Source of the DNA: Nocardioides sp. REDSEA-S33_B3
Lineage (GTDB): Bacteria; Actinomycetota; Actinomycetes; Propionibacteriales; Nocardioidaceae
Direction of reading: 5' to 3'
Assembly (NCBI GenBank): GCA_001627335.1
Contig: LUPK01000014.1
Coordinates: 27,189-91,188 of the forward strand
Length of the DNA: 64,000 nucleotides
Shown here one piece after another: positions 17,439 to 25,988 of this stretch (the first letter of the stretch is position 1; each line of letters starts with the position of its first letter). Under the pieces are notes generated by a model. The model worked only from the letters and a program-made list of their open reading frames with translations, was not told where the DNA came from and did no database searches. Position numbers and translations under genes: made by a program.

Positions 17439-18052
17439 CGCGGCGACTCCTCCTCATAGCCACCCTGATCCTCCTGTCCTGGCCGACTCCGCCCGCATCG
17501 GCGCACACCGACCTGGTGTCGATCACCCCTGCTGAGGGCAGCCGGGTCCTAGGCGGCTGGCCACCGGAGGTCGTGCTGGCCTTCACCGAGGCCATCGACC
17601 CGACGCTCAGCGCCGTCTCGGTCTCGGTCGACGGCCAGGACGGCACCCGGGTCCCTCTCGGGCTTGGCCTCCGCAGCACCGAGGTCGTAGGGGACCTGCG
17701 TGCCCTCAAGCCTGTCGATCCCACGACGGACCACCGAGTCCGGATCAGCTACCGCGTGACGTCGGCTGACGGACACCCCGTCGCCGGGACCTCGACCTTC
17801 ACCATCGCGCCCGACGCAGGCTCGCCTCCGACACCGGGTGCCGCTGAGACAACCACCCCCGAAGCCGCTCCGGTGACTCCGACGCCCCCCTCCCGGACAG
17901 CCCCCGCCTCCGATGGGGCGTCCGCAACCGGCCTGGGCACCGGCGCCTGGGTCGCCGCCGGCCTGGTCGCACTGGTCCTGCTCTCCGCCGTCGTCTCCTC
18001 GCGCACCGGGCGATCCGAGAGCCGAGCCACCGACGGGAAGGCCGAGCAGTGA
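17435..18052 (+). CDS. copC: CopC-domain periplasmic copper-binding protein, membrane anchored
   Basis: Exported Cu(II)-binding protein of 205 residues. A signal peptide ends in PASA, and the mature chain starts with His (AHTDLVSITPAEGSRV), the N-terminal ligand of CopC. The second conserved His is in SADGHPVAGTSTFTI. A Pro/Thr-rich linker of about 45 residues leads to a C-terminal helix (WVAAGLVALVLLSAVV), so the protein is tethered on the outer face. Overlaps with the peptide gene upstream and with copD downstream suggest joint expression. It likely passes copper to the CopD/CtaG fusion. Confidence 0.93.
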   Translation: MTRRLLLIATLILLSWPTPPASAHTDLVSITPAEGSRVLGGWPPEVVLAFTEAIDPTLSAVSVSVDGQDGTRVPLGLGLRSTEVVGDLRALKPVDPTTDHRVRISYRVTSADGHPVAGTSTFTIAPDAGSPPTPGAAETTTPEAAPVTPTPPSRTAPASDGASATGLGTGAWVAAGLVALVLLSAVVSSRTGRSESRATDGKAEQ

Positions 18053-20088
18053 CCCGGGCCGGGACGCGGTTGCTCGCGTTCGCGGGATGGTGGGTCGCGG
18101 TCACCCTGCTGGTGGCGTGGGCGACCGGCGCGCTCGCCCCACTCGGCATCGCAGGGCTGCCCGAGCCAGGGCCGGTCACGAGGATCGGACTACCTGTCGT
18201 GCAGGCCCTTCGTGACATGGCTGCGCTGCTCACCGTCGGCCTCCTGGTCGTCGCGGCCACGTGCCTGGCACCCGAGCCAGGCTCGTCGGAGCGCAGCGTG
18301 ACCGGCGTGCGTCGCCGGGCGGTGCAGCTGGCTCAAGGATCGGCCGCCGCCTGGCTGTCGGGCAACCTCGTGCTGATCGGCCTTGTCTACTCCGACGCCT
18401 CAGGGAGCCGGCTCGACGCACCCGGGTTCTGGGAGCAAGCGGCGTTCTTCGCCACCAGCTACGAGCTCGGTCAATACCTCTTGTGGGGGGCCGTGCTTGC
18501 CGCCGCCGTGGCCGCCACCTGTGCGCTGGCCTCGAGTGTCGCCTTCCTCGGCGTGGCCGCACTGCTGTCGCTCGCCGGGCTCTGGCCGATGGCGCTCACC
18601 GGGCATGCGGCGGGAACGCTGCAGCACATCGACGCAGTCAACCTGCAGATGTTCCACCTCGTCGGCATCGGCGTCTGGGCCGGCGGACTGCTGGCGCTGG
18701 TCCTGCTTCGCCCCTACCTGGGCACCGGCGCCGGGGCGCCGATCCGTCACTTCTCCACCCTCGCCACGTGGGGGCTGCTTCTCGTCACGGTCTCCGGTGT
18801 CCTCGGCGCAGCGCTACGGCTGCCCTCGCCCGGCGCGATCGTGTCGACGTACGGCGCGCTGCTCGGGCTCAAGCTCGCGGCTGTGGTCGTGCTCGCCGGT
18901 CTCGGGCACCGCCAACGACACCGGCTGGCCAGCGAGGCCGATCTGGGCGGGCGCACCCGGTTCTGGAGGGTCCTCGCGCTGGAGGCCGCGATCCTCGTGG
19001 GTGCTGCCGGCACGGGCGTGGCGCTGACGCGGACCGCTCCTCCGGCCCCCTCCGGGTCGCCCCGTCCGTTGACCGCCGCCGAGGCGATGCTCGGCTCGTC
19101 GCTGCCACCGCCCCTCGACGCCGGGGCGTGGTGGTCCGGCTGGAGCATCGACAGCCTCTTCCTGCCGTTCGGACTCGCGGCCGCCGTCTGGTACGTCCTG
19201 GCTGTCCGGAGGCTCGCGACCCGCGGAGTGCGTTGGCCCTGGTGGCGCACGGCGCTGTGGCTGACTGGCTGCGTGCTCTTCCTGTGGGCGACCAACGGGC
19301 CTCCCGGGACCTACGGACGGGTCTTGTTCAGCATGCACATGATCCAGCACATGACGATCGCGACCGCTGTGCCTGTCTTCCTAGTGCTCGGGGCACCGGT
19401 CACCCTCGCGCTGAGGACCCTGCGCCGGCGCGACGACGGCTCGCGCGGACTTCGGGAGTGGCTGTTGCAGACGGTGCACTCGCTCCCGGCGCAGCTGCTG
19501 GGGCACCCGATCGTGGCCTCGGCACTCTTCGTGGTCAGCATGGTCGCGTTCTACTACTCCTCCCTCTTCGAGCTCTCCTTGGAGACCCACACCGGCCACG
19601 TGTTGATGACGCTCCACTTCCTGCTCTCGGGGTACCTCTTCGCCGAGTGCCTGGTCGGGATCGATCCCGGGCTCCGCCGCCCGACCTACCCCATCAGGAC
19701 CCTGTTGGTGATGGTCACCTTCGGCTTCCACGCACTCTTCTCGGTCAGCCTCATGGCCAGCACCCGGGTTCTGGCCGAGGAGTGGTACGCCGCCCTAGGG
19801 CGCACCTGGGGCGACTCCCTGGCCGATGACCAGTACCTCGGAGCATCGCTGGGATGGCTGCTCGGGGAATATCCCCTCGCCGTCATCGCCGTCGCCCTTC
19901 TGGTCTCCTGGGTCTCCGCGGACCGGCGCGAGAGACGACGCTTCGACCGCAGCGAGGCGCGTGAGGGCGACCGTCAGCTACACGCTTACAACGCCTACCT
20001 GGCAGGTCTGTCCGCCAGGACGGATACGATGCAGCCATCCCAGAGCACGGCGGTCCTTGGAACTGCCGAGGAGGCCGATCGATCATGA
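18049..20088 (+). CDS. copD: CopD-CtaG fusion (copper import / oxidase copper assembly)
   Basis: Membrane protein of 679 residues joining two domains. Residues 1 to about 330 are CopD-like, with eight or so helices, GHAAGTLQHIDAVNLQMFHLVGIGVWAGG supplying likely metal His. Residues about 365-640 are a caa3-type CtaG domain with HMIQHMTIATAVPVFLVLGAP and HTGHVLMTLHFLLSGYLF. CopD moves copper inward; CtaG-like proteins help load Cu into cytochrome oxidase. GTG start overlapping copC, stop overlapping blaI. Its place within a cytochrome c maturation operon fits copper supply to respiratory enzymes rather than detoxification. Confidence 0.92.
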   Translation: MTRAGTRLLAFAGWWVAVTLLVAWATGALAPLGIAGLPEPGPVTRIGLPVVQALRDMAALLTVGLLVVAATCLAPEPGSSERSVTGVRRRAVQLAQGSAAAWLSGNLVLIGLVYSDASGSRLDAPGFWEQAAFFATSYELGQYLLWGAVLAAAVAATCALASSVAFLGVAALLSLAGLWPMALTGHAAGTLQHIDAVNLQMFHLVGIGVWAGGLLALVLLRPYLGTGAGAPIRHFSTLATWGLLLVTVSGVLGAALRLPSPGAIVSTYGALLGLKLAAVVVLAGLGHRQRHRLASEADLGGRTRFWRVLALEAAILVGAAGTGVALTRTAPPAPSGSPRPLTAAEAMLGSSLPPPLDAGAWWSGWSIDSLFLPFGLAAAVWYVLAVRRLATRGVRWPWWRTALWLTGCVLFLWATNGPPGTYGRVLFSMHMIQHMTIATAVPVFLVLGAPVTLALRTLRRRDDGSRGLREWLLQTVHSLPAQLLGHPIVASALFVVSMVAFYYSSLFELSLETHTGHVLMTLHFLLSGYLFAECLVGIDPGLRRPTYPIRTLLVMVTFGFHALFSVSLMASTRVLAEEWYAALGRTWGDSLADDQYLGASLGWLLGEYPLAVIAVALLVSWVSADRRERRRFDRSEAREGDRQLHAYNAYLAGLSARTDTMQPSQSTAVLGTAEEADRS

Positions 20089-20447
20089 GACAGCTGGGTC
20101 AGCTCGAGGCCGCGGTCATGGACCGGTTGTGGACGTGGGGCCGGCCAGTCTCGGTGCGGGAGGTGCTCGAGGACCTCGTGAGGGAGCGGCCACTCGCCTA
20201 CACGACCGTCATGACGGTGATGGACAAGCTGCACTCAAAGAAACTCGTCCGACGCGAGAAGCACGGCAAGGCCTACTTGTACGCCGCCATCTCCAGTCGC
20301 GAGGAGCACACGGCGATGCTGCTCGACGAGGTCCTCGCTGCGAGTGAGGACCGGTCCGCGGCCCTGCTCCAGCTGCTGGACCGGATGGACCGCTCGGAGG
20401 TGGACGAGCTTCGTGCCGCCCTGCTGGACGACGGTACCGACCGGTGA
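20085..20447 (+). CDS. blaI: BlaI/MecI/CopY-family repressor
   Basis: Winged-helix repressor of 120 residues. LGQLEAAVMDRLWTWGRPVSVREVLEDL and LAYTTVMTVMDKLHSKKLVRREKHGKAYLY are the diagnostic DNA-binding segment; the C-terminal helices form the dimer arm where BlaI/MecI are cleaved. The ATG overlaps the copD stop and the next gene overlaps by GTGA. Family operators are TACTA-N7-TAGTA palindromes, and three such sites occur in this module (14799, 24880, 25868), one driving this very operon. Control of its own operon and the two neighbours is a strong inference. Confidence 0.93.
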   Translation: MRQLGQLEAAVMDRLWTWGRPVSVREVLEDLVRERPLAYTTVMTVMDKLHSKKLVRREKHGKAYLYAAISSREEHTAMLLDEVLAASEDRSAALLQLLDRMDRSEVDELRAALLDDGTDR

Positions 20448-21406
20448 CCGCGGCCGTGCTGCTGCTCACCTGGGCGGTCATCGCCGCCACCTGGGGCGGT
20501 CGTCTGATCGATCGCGGGTCCTGGCAGTACCTCTCCCCGCGCAACGGCGTCCTTGCCTGGCAGGCCGTCTCCTTCTCGGTCGTGCTCGCCGCCGCCCTGG
20601 CGGGAGTCGTCCTCGCTCTGCCCTGGCTACCGCTCGAGGCCTATCTCGCGGACAAGCTCGGTTCCCACTCACCCGTGGTCATCGCGCACTACGAGACCCC
20701 GCTCGGGGCATGGCCCGGGATCGTGGGACTGACCGCGGTCGGGATGTTCCTGGGGGCGCTCGGCTTCTCAGTGGTACGCCTGAGCCTGCGTGACAGCGCC
20801 CGTCGCCGCCGCCAGCGAGCGCACCTCCAGCTCGTCGGCCATACCCACCCGGACGGGTTCACGATCATCGACACCGACGTACCCCTTGCCTACTGCCTTC
20901 CCGGCCGGGCTGGTGCCGTGGTGCTCTCGAGCGCCGCTGTCGACCTCCTGACCGATGCCGAGCGCAGACTGGTGGTCGGACACGAGCATCGACACCTCTC
21001 GGCACGCCACCACCTGCCGATCGTCCTGGCCGAGGCGCTGCTGCGCACCTTCCCGGCGGTGCCCCTGTTCCGGCTCGCGGCCGTGCGCGTGCGGGTCCTC
21101 GTGGAGATGTCGGCGGACGACAGCGCCAGCACGGCTGCCGAGCGGCGGGACCTGGCCCGCGCCCTGGTCACCATGGGCGCTGGCGCGCGTCCGGAGGTAG
21201 CCCTCGGTGCGAGCGACACCGCATCGGTGCAGCGGGTCAGGCGGCTCGCAGCCACCCCGGCACGCAGGTCGTGGACCGGCGTCCTCGTCGCTCCGGCCAT
21301 CGGCGTGGTGCTCGCCATGCCCATCGCGCTCGCGGCTGCCCCCGGCATCGAGGCCGCGACCCGCGACTGCTGCCGGCTGGACGCCGCAGCGGTCGCCCGT
21401 CCCTGA
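20444..21406 (+). CDS. M56-family (BlaR1/MecR1-like) membrane metalloprotease
   Basis: Membrane protein of 320 residues with two N-terminal helices, a third near residue 100, a cytosolic zinc protease core and a last helix near residue 290. The zinc site His180-Glu-His-Arg-His184 is intact. In beta-lactam systems BlaR1 senses the drug through an extra C-terminal penicillin-binding domain and then inactivates BlaI. That sensor domain is absent here, so the inducer is unknown. Partner of the blaI gene just upstream, which it overlaps by four bases. Convergent with the DUF3152 gene. Confidence 0.88.
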   Translation: MTAAVLLLTWAVIAATWGGRLIDRGSWQYLSPRNGVLAWQAVSFSVVLAAALAGVVLALPWLPLEAYLADKLGSHSPVVIAHYETPLGAWPGIVGLTAVGMFLGALGFSVVRLSLRDSARRRRQRAHLQLVGHTHPDGFTIIDTDVPLAYCLPGRAGAVVLSSAAVDLLTDAERRLVVGHEHRHLSARHHLPIVLAEALLRTFPAVPLFRLAAVRVRVLVEMSADDSASTAAERRDLARALVTMGAGARPEVALGASDTASVQRVRRLAATPARRSWTGVLVAPAIGVVLAMPIALAAAPGIEAATRDCCRLDAAAVARP

Positions 21407-21418
21407 CCTGCCCGGACC

Positions 21419-22237
21419 TCAGCTTCCTCCCACCTCGGCCGGGGACGGCCAGACCGACCGTCGGCACCCCTGCAGCCCGTAGGTCTGTTGCTGCATCACC
21501 GGTGCCGGCGATCCCGGCCCCGGACACCGCTGGTGTGGCCGCCCCAGCGCGTGCCCCACCTCGTGATTGACCACGTAGGTGCGATAGCTCGACACTGCGT
21601 CGGCGTACCAGGGAACCGCCGAGGCCCAGCGCACCGCATTCAGCACGACCAGCGGGCCGTTGCGACAGGACACGCGCCCCGCTGTGTCGAGCGGAGCGCA
21701 CAGGGCATCGGTCGTGGCAGGTGTGGCCAGCAGGATGCGTAGACCGGGCCTTGCTTCGACCCGGCGCAGGGTGACTCCCAACCTGCCTCCCCAGCTCCGG
21801 GGATCCCTCAACGTGGCCTCGACCTCGCGCGCGACCTCGGCCGGGGTGAAGGGCAGTGGCCGCTCGACCTCGACCGTGTAGGCCACGTCGGCAGAGCCCG
21901 GCAGGAGGTCCGGGGCTGCGGCGACCTCGAACTCACCGGAGCCGGCTTCAGGCACCGCTCGCGGCTCCTTCCGCTTCACCACGGCGCCGGGGTGCACGGG
22001 CTGGGCCCCCACCAGCCCAGGACCGACCTGCGCGTCGGGTCGACGAGGCTGGTCGACGTCCACGGGTAGCGCACCGCGATCGCTCACGCCGGAGAACAGC
22101 GGAGCACCAGCCAGGACACCCCCCGTCGCGAGGACCATGAGCAACAGGCCGGCGCGGGCACTCCGGTACGAACGCGCCGCCCGTCCCGCTCTGTGCCGCG
22201 GTCCGTCGGGGTGGGCCCTCAACGATCTCGACCTCAC
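21419..22237 (-). CDS. DUF3152 protein with metzincin-like zinc motif
   Basis: Exported or anchored protein of 272 residues: a basic N-terminus, one helix (SARAGLLLMVLATGGVLAGA), a variable Pro-rich region, then a DUF3152 domain containing HEVGHALGRPH (about residue 224). HExxHxxGxxH is a zinc ligand set seen in metzincin proteases, so a peptidase function is likely, with no known substrate. It sits four bases downstream of tlpA and is the last gene of the dsbA-like operon. GTG start behind GAGG; a later internal start is possible. Confidence 0.78.
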   Translation of the reverse strand: MRSRSLRAHPDGPRHRAGRAARSYRSARAGLLLMVLATGGVLAGAPLFSGVSDRGALPVDVDQPRRPDAQVGPGLVGAQPVHPGAVVKRKEPRAVPEAGSGEFEVAAAPDLLPGSADVAYTVEVERPLPFTPAEVAREVEATLRDPRSWGGRLGVTLRRVEARPGLRILLATPATTDALCAPLDTAGRVSCRNGPLVVLNAVRWASAVPWYADAVSSYRTYVVNHEVGHALGRPHQRCPGPGSPAPVMQQQTYGLQGCRRSVWPSPAEVGGS

Positions 22238-22240
22238 GAC

Positions 22241-22822
22241 CTACCTCGAGGCACCGAGGGCGTCGAGGACCAGGCCGCGCAACGTCGCGGCGTCCACCGG
22301 GCCGACGACCCGCGCGGCGACCCGGCCCTGCTCATCGAGCACCACGGTGCTGGGGACCGCCGCCGCGGTCAACGCCCCGTCGAAAGCCAAGATCGCAGTA
22401 CCGGCGTCGTCCGGATGCACGCTGGGATAGGGGATCTCGAAGGCTCGCTCGAATGCTTGCGCCGACGCCGGGTTGTCACGGACGTTGATCCCCAGGAAGT
22501 TCACCCGATCTCCTAGCCGGCGCGCCACCCGGACGAGGTCAGGGGCCTCGGTACGACAGGGTCCGCACCACGATCCCCACACGTTGACGACGCTCACCGT
22601 CCCGATCAGGTCGGACTGGTCGAACCGGCGACCGTCGAGCAGCTCCACAGAAAAGTCCCCGAGAACGCGACGTTCCTCCGGTAGGAACTGCTGCACCAGG
22701 TCAGTGGACTGACCGCGCCCCCCACCGTCCTCTGCTTGCCGCAACGCCAGGGCCAGCGCCACGGCGCTGACGAGCACGCCAAGGACGGCGAGGAGCACCA
22801 CGGCTCGACCCCAGCGGTTCAC
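22241..22822 (-). CDS. tlpA: TlpA/ResA-like membrane-anchored thioredoxin
   Basis: Thiol-disulfide reductase of 193 residues with one N-terminal helix and an exported thioredoxin fold. The active site is WCGPC in NVWGSWCGPCRTEAP, and the cis-proline loop is AAAVPSTVVLD. ResA-type proteins keep the CxxCH cysteines of apocytochrome c reduced for heme attachment by ResB/CcsA. The GTG start overlaps the ccdA stop, and CcdA is its expected electron donor. A long upstream frame extension is a ccdA shadow. Confidence 0.92.
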   Translation of the reverse strand: MNRWGRAVVLLAVLGVLVSAVALALALRQAEDGGGRGQSTDLVQQFLPEERRVLGDFSVELLDGRRFDQSDLIGTVSVVNVWGSWCGPCRTEAPDLVRVARRLGDRVNFLGINVRDNPASAQAFERAFEIPYPSVHPDDAGTAILAFDGALTAAAVPSTVVLDEQGRVAARVVGPVDAATLRGLVLDALGASR

Positions 22823-23595
22823 AGCGGCGCCTGCCAGTCGACGATGAGGCCCTGCAGGGAGGCGACCAGCACCGCCCACACCCCTGCGACCTGGAGCACC
22901 CCCAGGACCACCATCATGGAGCCGCCTGCCGCGGCGATGCTGCGTGCGTGCCGTCGTACGCCGGTGAAGACCTTCATAGCCGAGCCGACCGTGAAGGCGG
23001 CGACCAGGAACGGCAGGCCGAGGCCCAGCGCGTAGGCGAGCGACAGCACCGCGCCTCGCTCGGCTGAAGCAGCCGAGGTCGAGAGCGTGAGGACTGCGGC
23101 CAGGGCGGGTCCCATGCACGGGGTCCAGCCCACCGCGAAGACGGCCCCCAGCACGGGAGCGCCTGCCAGGCCCGCGCGGGGCGCGAAGCGCGGGCGGAGG
23201 GTGCGGCGCACCCCCGGCACCCTCGCAGCAGCGCCAGCAAAGAGCAGGCCGAGCACGATGGTCACCACGCCCGAGACCCGCCACACCGTCTCCTGGTGCT
23301 CCAGGAGCAGGGACCCGAGGGAGCCCAGCGCCACGCCGTAGCTTGTGAACACCAGCGCGAAGCCCGCCACGAAGAATGCCGTGCCCAGCACCAGACGCGC
23401 CCTCGGCGGACGCAGGGTCCCGGCCTCGCCGCTCTCCGGACCGAAGCCGGCCATCCCGGCGACGTAGGAGAGGTAGCCCGGCACCAGGGGGAGCGAGCAC
23501 GGCGTGAAGAAGGAGAGCAGACCGGCCAGCGCGGCCACCGGCAGCGCGAGCACCATGGATCCGTCGAGGATCGCTCCCTGTGCCCCCCCGTTCAT
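22819..23595 (-). CDS. ccdA: CcdA-type cytochrome c biogenesis thiol transporter
   Basis: Membrane protein of 258 residues and six helices that carries reducing power from cytosolic thioredoxin to the outside. The redox cysteines lie in FFTPCSLPLVPGYLS (first helix) and VGWTPCMGPALA (fourth helix), the paired signature of CcdA/DsbD-beta. The ATG at 23595 follows GGGAGAAG. It is coupled by GTGA overlap to tlpA, its likely acceptor, and lies 22 bases after the VKOR gene. Confidence 0.95.
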   Translation of the reverse strand: MNGGAQGAILDGSMVLALPVAALAGLLSFFTPCSLPLVPGYLSYVAGMAGFGPESGEAGTLRPPRARLVLGTAFFVAGFALVFTSYGVALGSLGSLLLEHQETVWRVSGVVTIVLGLLFAGAAARVPGVRRTLRPRFAPRAGLAGAPVLGAVFAVGWTPCMGPALAAVLTLSTSAASAERGAVLSLAYALGLGLPFLVAAFTVGSAMKVFTGVRRHARSIAAAGGSMMVVLGVLQVAGVWAVLVASLQGLIVDWQAPL

Positions 23596-23617
23596 TGGGC
23601 TTCTCCCTGCATGTCGA

Positions 23618-24199
23618 TCACCCGGTCCAGAAGGACCAGAAGCGGACCAGGACGGCAACCATGACCGCGGCGTACGGCAGGAGGGTCACTAGGCCGTGCC
23701 ACTCCTGGGCGCGGGCCACCACGGGCGACTCCGCGCCCCAGCGCCCCAGCGCCCCGGAGCGCAGATTGCGCAACGTGACGTACCACGCAATCGGCCACAC
23801 CACGGCCCAGACGACCATGCAGTACGGGCAGAGCGCGCCGATGCGGTAGAGGCTCTGGAACACCAGCCACCCAACCAGCGCCAGCCCTGTGAGCACCCCG
23901 ACCTGCAGGCCCTGCCAGAACCAGCGCGCGAGCACGGCACCGCTGAGCAGCGCCATCCCTGTCGTGATCACCACAGGGAAGGCTGCCACGCCGATCACCG
24001 GGTTGGGGAAGCCCAGGAGTGCGGCCTGCCACGACTCCATGATCGACCCGCAGCTCAGCACCGGGTTCACGCTGCACGAGGGGATGTACGCCGGGTCGTC
24101 GGCCAACCGGAATCGCTCGACGAGCAGCACCGCAGCCGCCACCAGGCCCACCCCGCCACCCGCGGCCAGGCCGAGGCCCAGGCGCTGGTCCCCCGTCAC
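23618..24199 (-). CDS. VKOR-family disulfide-forming membrane protein
   Basis: Bacterial vitamin K epoxide reductase homologue of 193 residues and about four or five helices. The four redox cysteines appear as SCSVNPVLSCGS (loop) and CPYC (active site in GALCPYCMVVW). In actinobacteria VKOR takes the place of DsbB and reoxidises DsbA with quinone as acceptor. GTG start overlapping the end of the DsbA-like gene, which is its obvious partner. Confidence 0.93.
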   Translation of the reverse strand: MTGDQRLGLGLAAGGGVGLVAAAVLLVERFRLADDPAYIPSCSVNPVLSCGSIMESWQAALLGFPNPVIGVAAFPVVITTGMALLSGAVLARWFWQGLQVGVLTGLALVGWLVFQSLYRIGALCPYCMVVWAVVWPIAWYVTLRNLRSGALGRWGAESPVVARAQEWHGLVTLLPYAAVMVAVLVRFWSFWTG

Positions 24200-24861
24200 G
24201 ACGACGCCAGCGCCGCGTCGATCGCGGAGGTGAAGTCCTCGTAGGTCCGCGGCTGCAGCGGCTCGCCGTCGACGTAGAACGTCGGTGTCCCCTGCACCCC
24301 GAGCTCCAGGCCGTCGTCGACGTCGCGCTGCACCCGGGCGGCCACCTCATCCGAGGCGTAGTCGGCGTCGTACTGCTGCATGTCGAGGCCGATCTCCTCG
24401 GCGAAGCCTCGGAAGAGGTCGTCGTGCGGCACCTGCGCCTCGCCCCACTCGGCCTGGGTCTCGTACATCCACTGGTACATCGCCTCGAGCTCGCCCTGTC
24501 GCGCAGCCGACTCCACGGCGCGCGCGGCTCGCTCGGCGTTGAAATGACCCGGCAGCGGGAAATATCGCGCGACGAAGGTGACCTCGCCGGCGTACTCCTG
24601 CCGCAGTTGCTCCACGGCCGGGTAGGCGGCGGCGCACGCCTCGCACTCGAAGTCCAAGAACTCCACGACGGCGACTCCGCTGCTGCCCTCCTCCCCGAGG
24701 ATCCGGCTGTCCTCGCGGACCAGCATCGACTCTTCCGGCGAGCCGGTCGCGACCGGTGCGGGTTGGTCACCTCCGCGGGACTGAACGACCAGCAGCATCG
24801 CTACCACCGCGATCGTCACGAGGACGCCGAGCGCGACCGCGGCCTTGTTCTGGTTGGTCAT
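24196..24861 (-). CDS. DsbA-like thiol oxidase, membrane anchored
   Basis: DsbA-type disulfide oxidase of 221 residues: N-terminal helix (AAVALGVLVTIAVVAMLLVV), then a thioredoxin fold interrupted by a helical insert. The active site is CEAC in FLDFECEACAAAYP, and the cis-Pro loop is GVQGTPTFYVDG. It should introduce disulfides into exported proteins, with VKOR recycling it. The ATG at 24861 follows GAAGGGA; a start 15 bases upstream is possible. First gene of dsbA-VKOR-ccdA-tlpA-DUF3152, divergent from czcD across a BlaI-type operator. Confidence 0.93.
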   Translation of the reverse strand: MTNQNKAAVALGVLVTIAVVAMLLVVQSRGGDQPAPVATGSPEESMLVREDSRILGEEGSSGVAVVEFLDFECEACAAAYPAVEQLRQEYAGEVTFVARYFPLPGHFNAERAARAVESAARQGELEAMYQWMYETQAEWGEAQVPHDDLFRGFAEEIGLDMQQYDADYASDEVAARVQRDVDDGLELGVQGTPTFYVDGEPLQPRTYEDFTSAIDAALASS

Positions 24862-24879
24862 GGGAGTTCCCTTCATGTC

Positions 24880-24896
24880 TACTATGGACGATAGTA
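24880..24896. promoter_or_regulatory. BlaI-type operator 2 (dsbA-like / czcD divergent promoter)
   Basis: TACTATGGACGATAGTA, with TACTAT / ATAGTA arms in the same 17-base frame as operator 1 (they differ at only two internal bases). It lies 19 bases from the dsbA-like start and 34 from czcD, so both genes could be repressed from it. Confidence 0.8.
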
Positions 24897-24929
24897 GCCA
24901 GTGATCGAACACGGACGAGGGGACGCGTC

Positions 24930-25829
24930 ATGGGAGCCGGGCACGCACACGGACACGCAGGTGCGCGGCACCGCTGGAGGCTCGCGGTCACCTTCGCCAT
25001 GGTCGCCGCCTTCTTCGTGGTCGAGCTGACCGTCGGAATCCTCACCGGCTCCTTGGCCCTGCTGTCCGACGCCGGTCACATGGCGGCCGACGTGGTCGCC
25101 CTAGGCGCGGCCCTGCTGGCCACCGCCATCGCCACCCGTCCAGACCTTTCGGGGCGGCGCACCTACGGCTCGTACCGCGCCGAGGTCCTCGCCTCCGGCT
25201 TCACCGTCCTGGTCATGCTCGGGGTCGCCGCCTACATCCTGGTGGAGGCGTGGTCCCGCCGCGGGGAGCCGGTCGAGGTGCAGGCCGGACCCATGCTGGT
25301 CGTCGGTGGCCTCGGACTGCTGGTCAACGTTGTCTCCCTCGCGCTTCTCCGGGCCGGCGCTCAGGAGTCGCTCAACGTCAAGGGCGCCTACCTGGAGGTG
25401 ATGGCCGACGCGCTAGGCAGCGTCGGGGTGCTGGTCGCCGGCGTGCTGGTGCTGACGACCGGGAGCTCCGGCTGGGACGCACTCCTGGCCGTCGCCATTG
25501 CCGCCTTCGTCGCTGTGCGCGCGCTCCTGCTCGGGCGCGAGGTCCTGGCCGTGCTAGGACAGCACGCCCCCGCGCAGCTCGACATCGACTCCCTGATCCG
25601 CGACCTCGAGTCGCTTCCGGGCGTCCGCGACCTGCACGACCTGCACGTGTGGACACTCACGTCCGGCATGGAGGTCGCCACCGCCCACCTCGTGGTCGAG
25701 GCAGGGCCCACGGCCGATGACATCCTCGCGACCGCCCAACGAGTGCTCCAGGAGGACCACGGCATCAGCCACGCCACGCTCCAGGTGGAGGTCGACCCCG
25801 ACACCGAGTGCCACCGGGCGACGTGGTGA
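24930..25829 (+). CDS. czcD: Cation diffusion facilitator (CzcD/ZitB-like) zinc-type exporter
   Basis: Six-helix proton antiporter of 299 residues that exports Zn(II) or similar ions. The His-rich start (MGAGHAHGHAGARHRW), the metal site SDAGHMAADV in helix 2, MADALGSVGV in helix 5 and the cytosolic domain with LHDLHVWTLTSGME are CDF features. The ATG at 24930 follows GAGGGG; an upstream frame extension is spurious. Helix 5 shows Glu-Val-Met-Ala-Asp where many zinc members have His and Asp, so the metal range may differ. Confidence 0.92.
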   Translation: MGAGHAHGHAGARHRWRLAVTFAMVAAFFVVELTVGILTGSLALLSDAGHMAADVVALGAALLATAIATRPDLSGRRTYGSYRAEVLASGFTVLVMLGVAAYILVEAWSRRGEPVEVQAGPMLVVGGLGLLVNVVSLALLRAGAQESLNVKGAYLEVMADALGSVGVLVAGVLVLTTGSSGWDALLAVAIAAFVAVRALLLGREVLAVLGQHAPAQLDIDSLIRDLESLPGVRDLHDLHVWTLTSGMEVATAHLVVEAGPTADDILATAQRVLQEDHGISHATLQVEVDPDTECHRATW

Positions 25830-25867
25830 CGCGCGTCCACTGACCGGCAGGGCACGCGGCACCCATC

Positions 25868-25884
25868 TACTAGTACGTGTAGTA
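25868..25884. promoter_or_regulatory. BlaI-type operator 3 upstream of the FliL-like gene
   Basis: TACTAGTACGTGTAGTA, again TACTA-N7-TAGTA; the outer arms extend to ATCTACTA / TAGTAGAT (25865-25887). It lies about 105 bases before the FliL-like start and 39 bases after czcD. Confidence 0.78.
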
Positions 25885-25988
25885 GATCGCCTCAGGCGGC
25901 CAGACGATCGACCGAATATGGAGTGCGTGGGCCGGACTGGTCCCACGGGTCGTCACCGGCCCCGATCGCGGACGAAGGGACCCCAGTC

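Noticed and set aside
20444..21406. Beta-lactam resistance sensor
   Set aside because: No penicillin-binding sensor domain and no beta-lactamase gene in the window.
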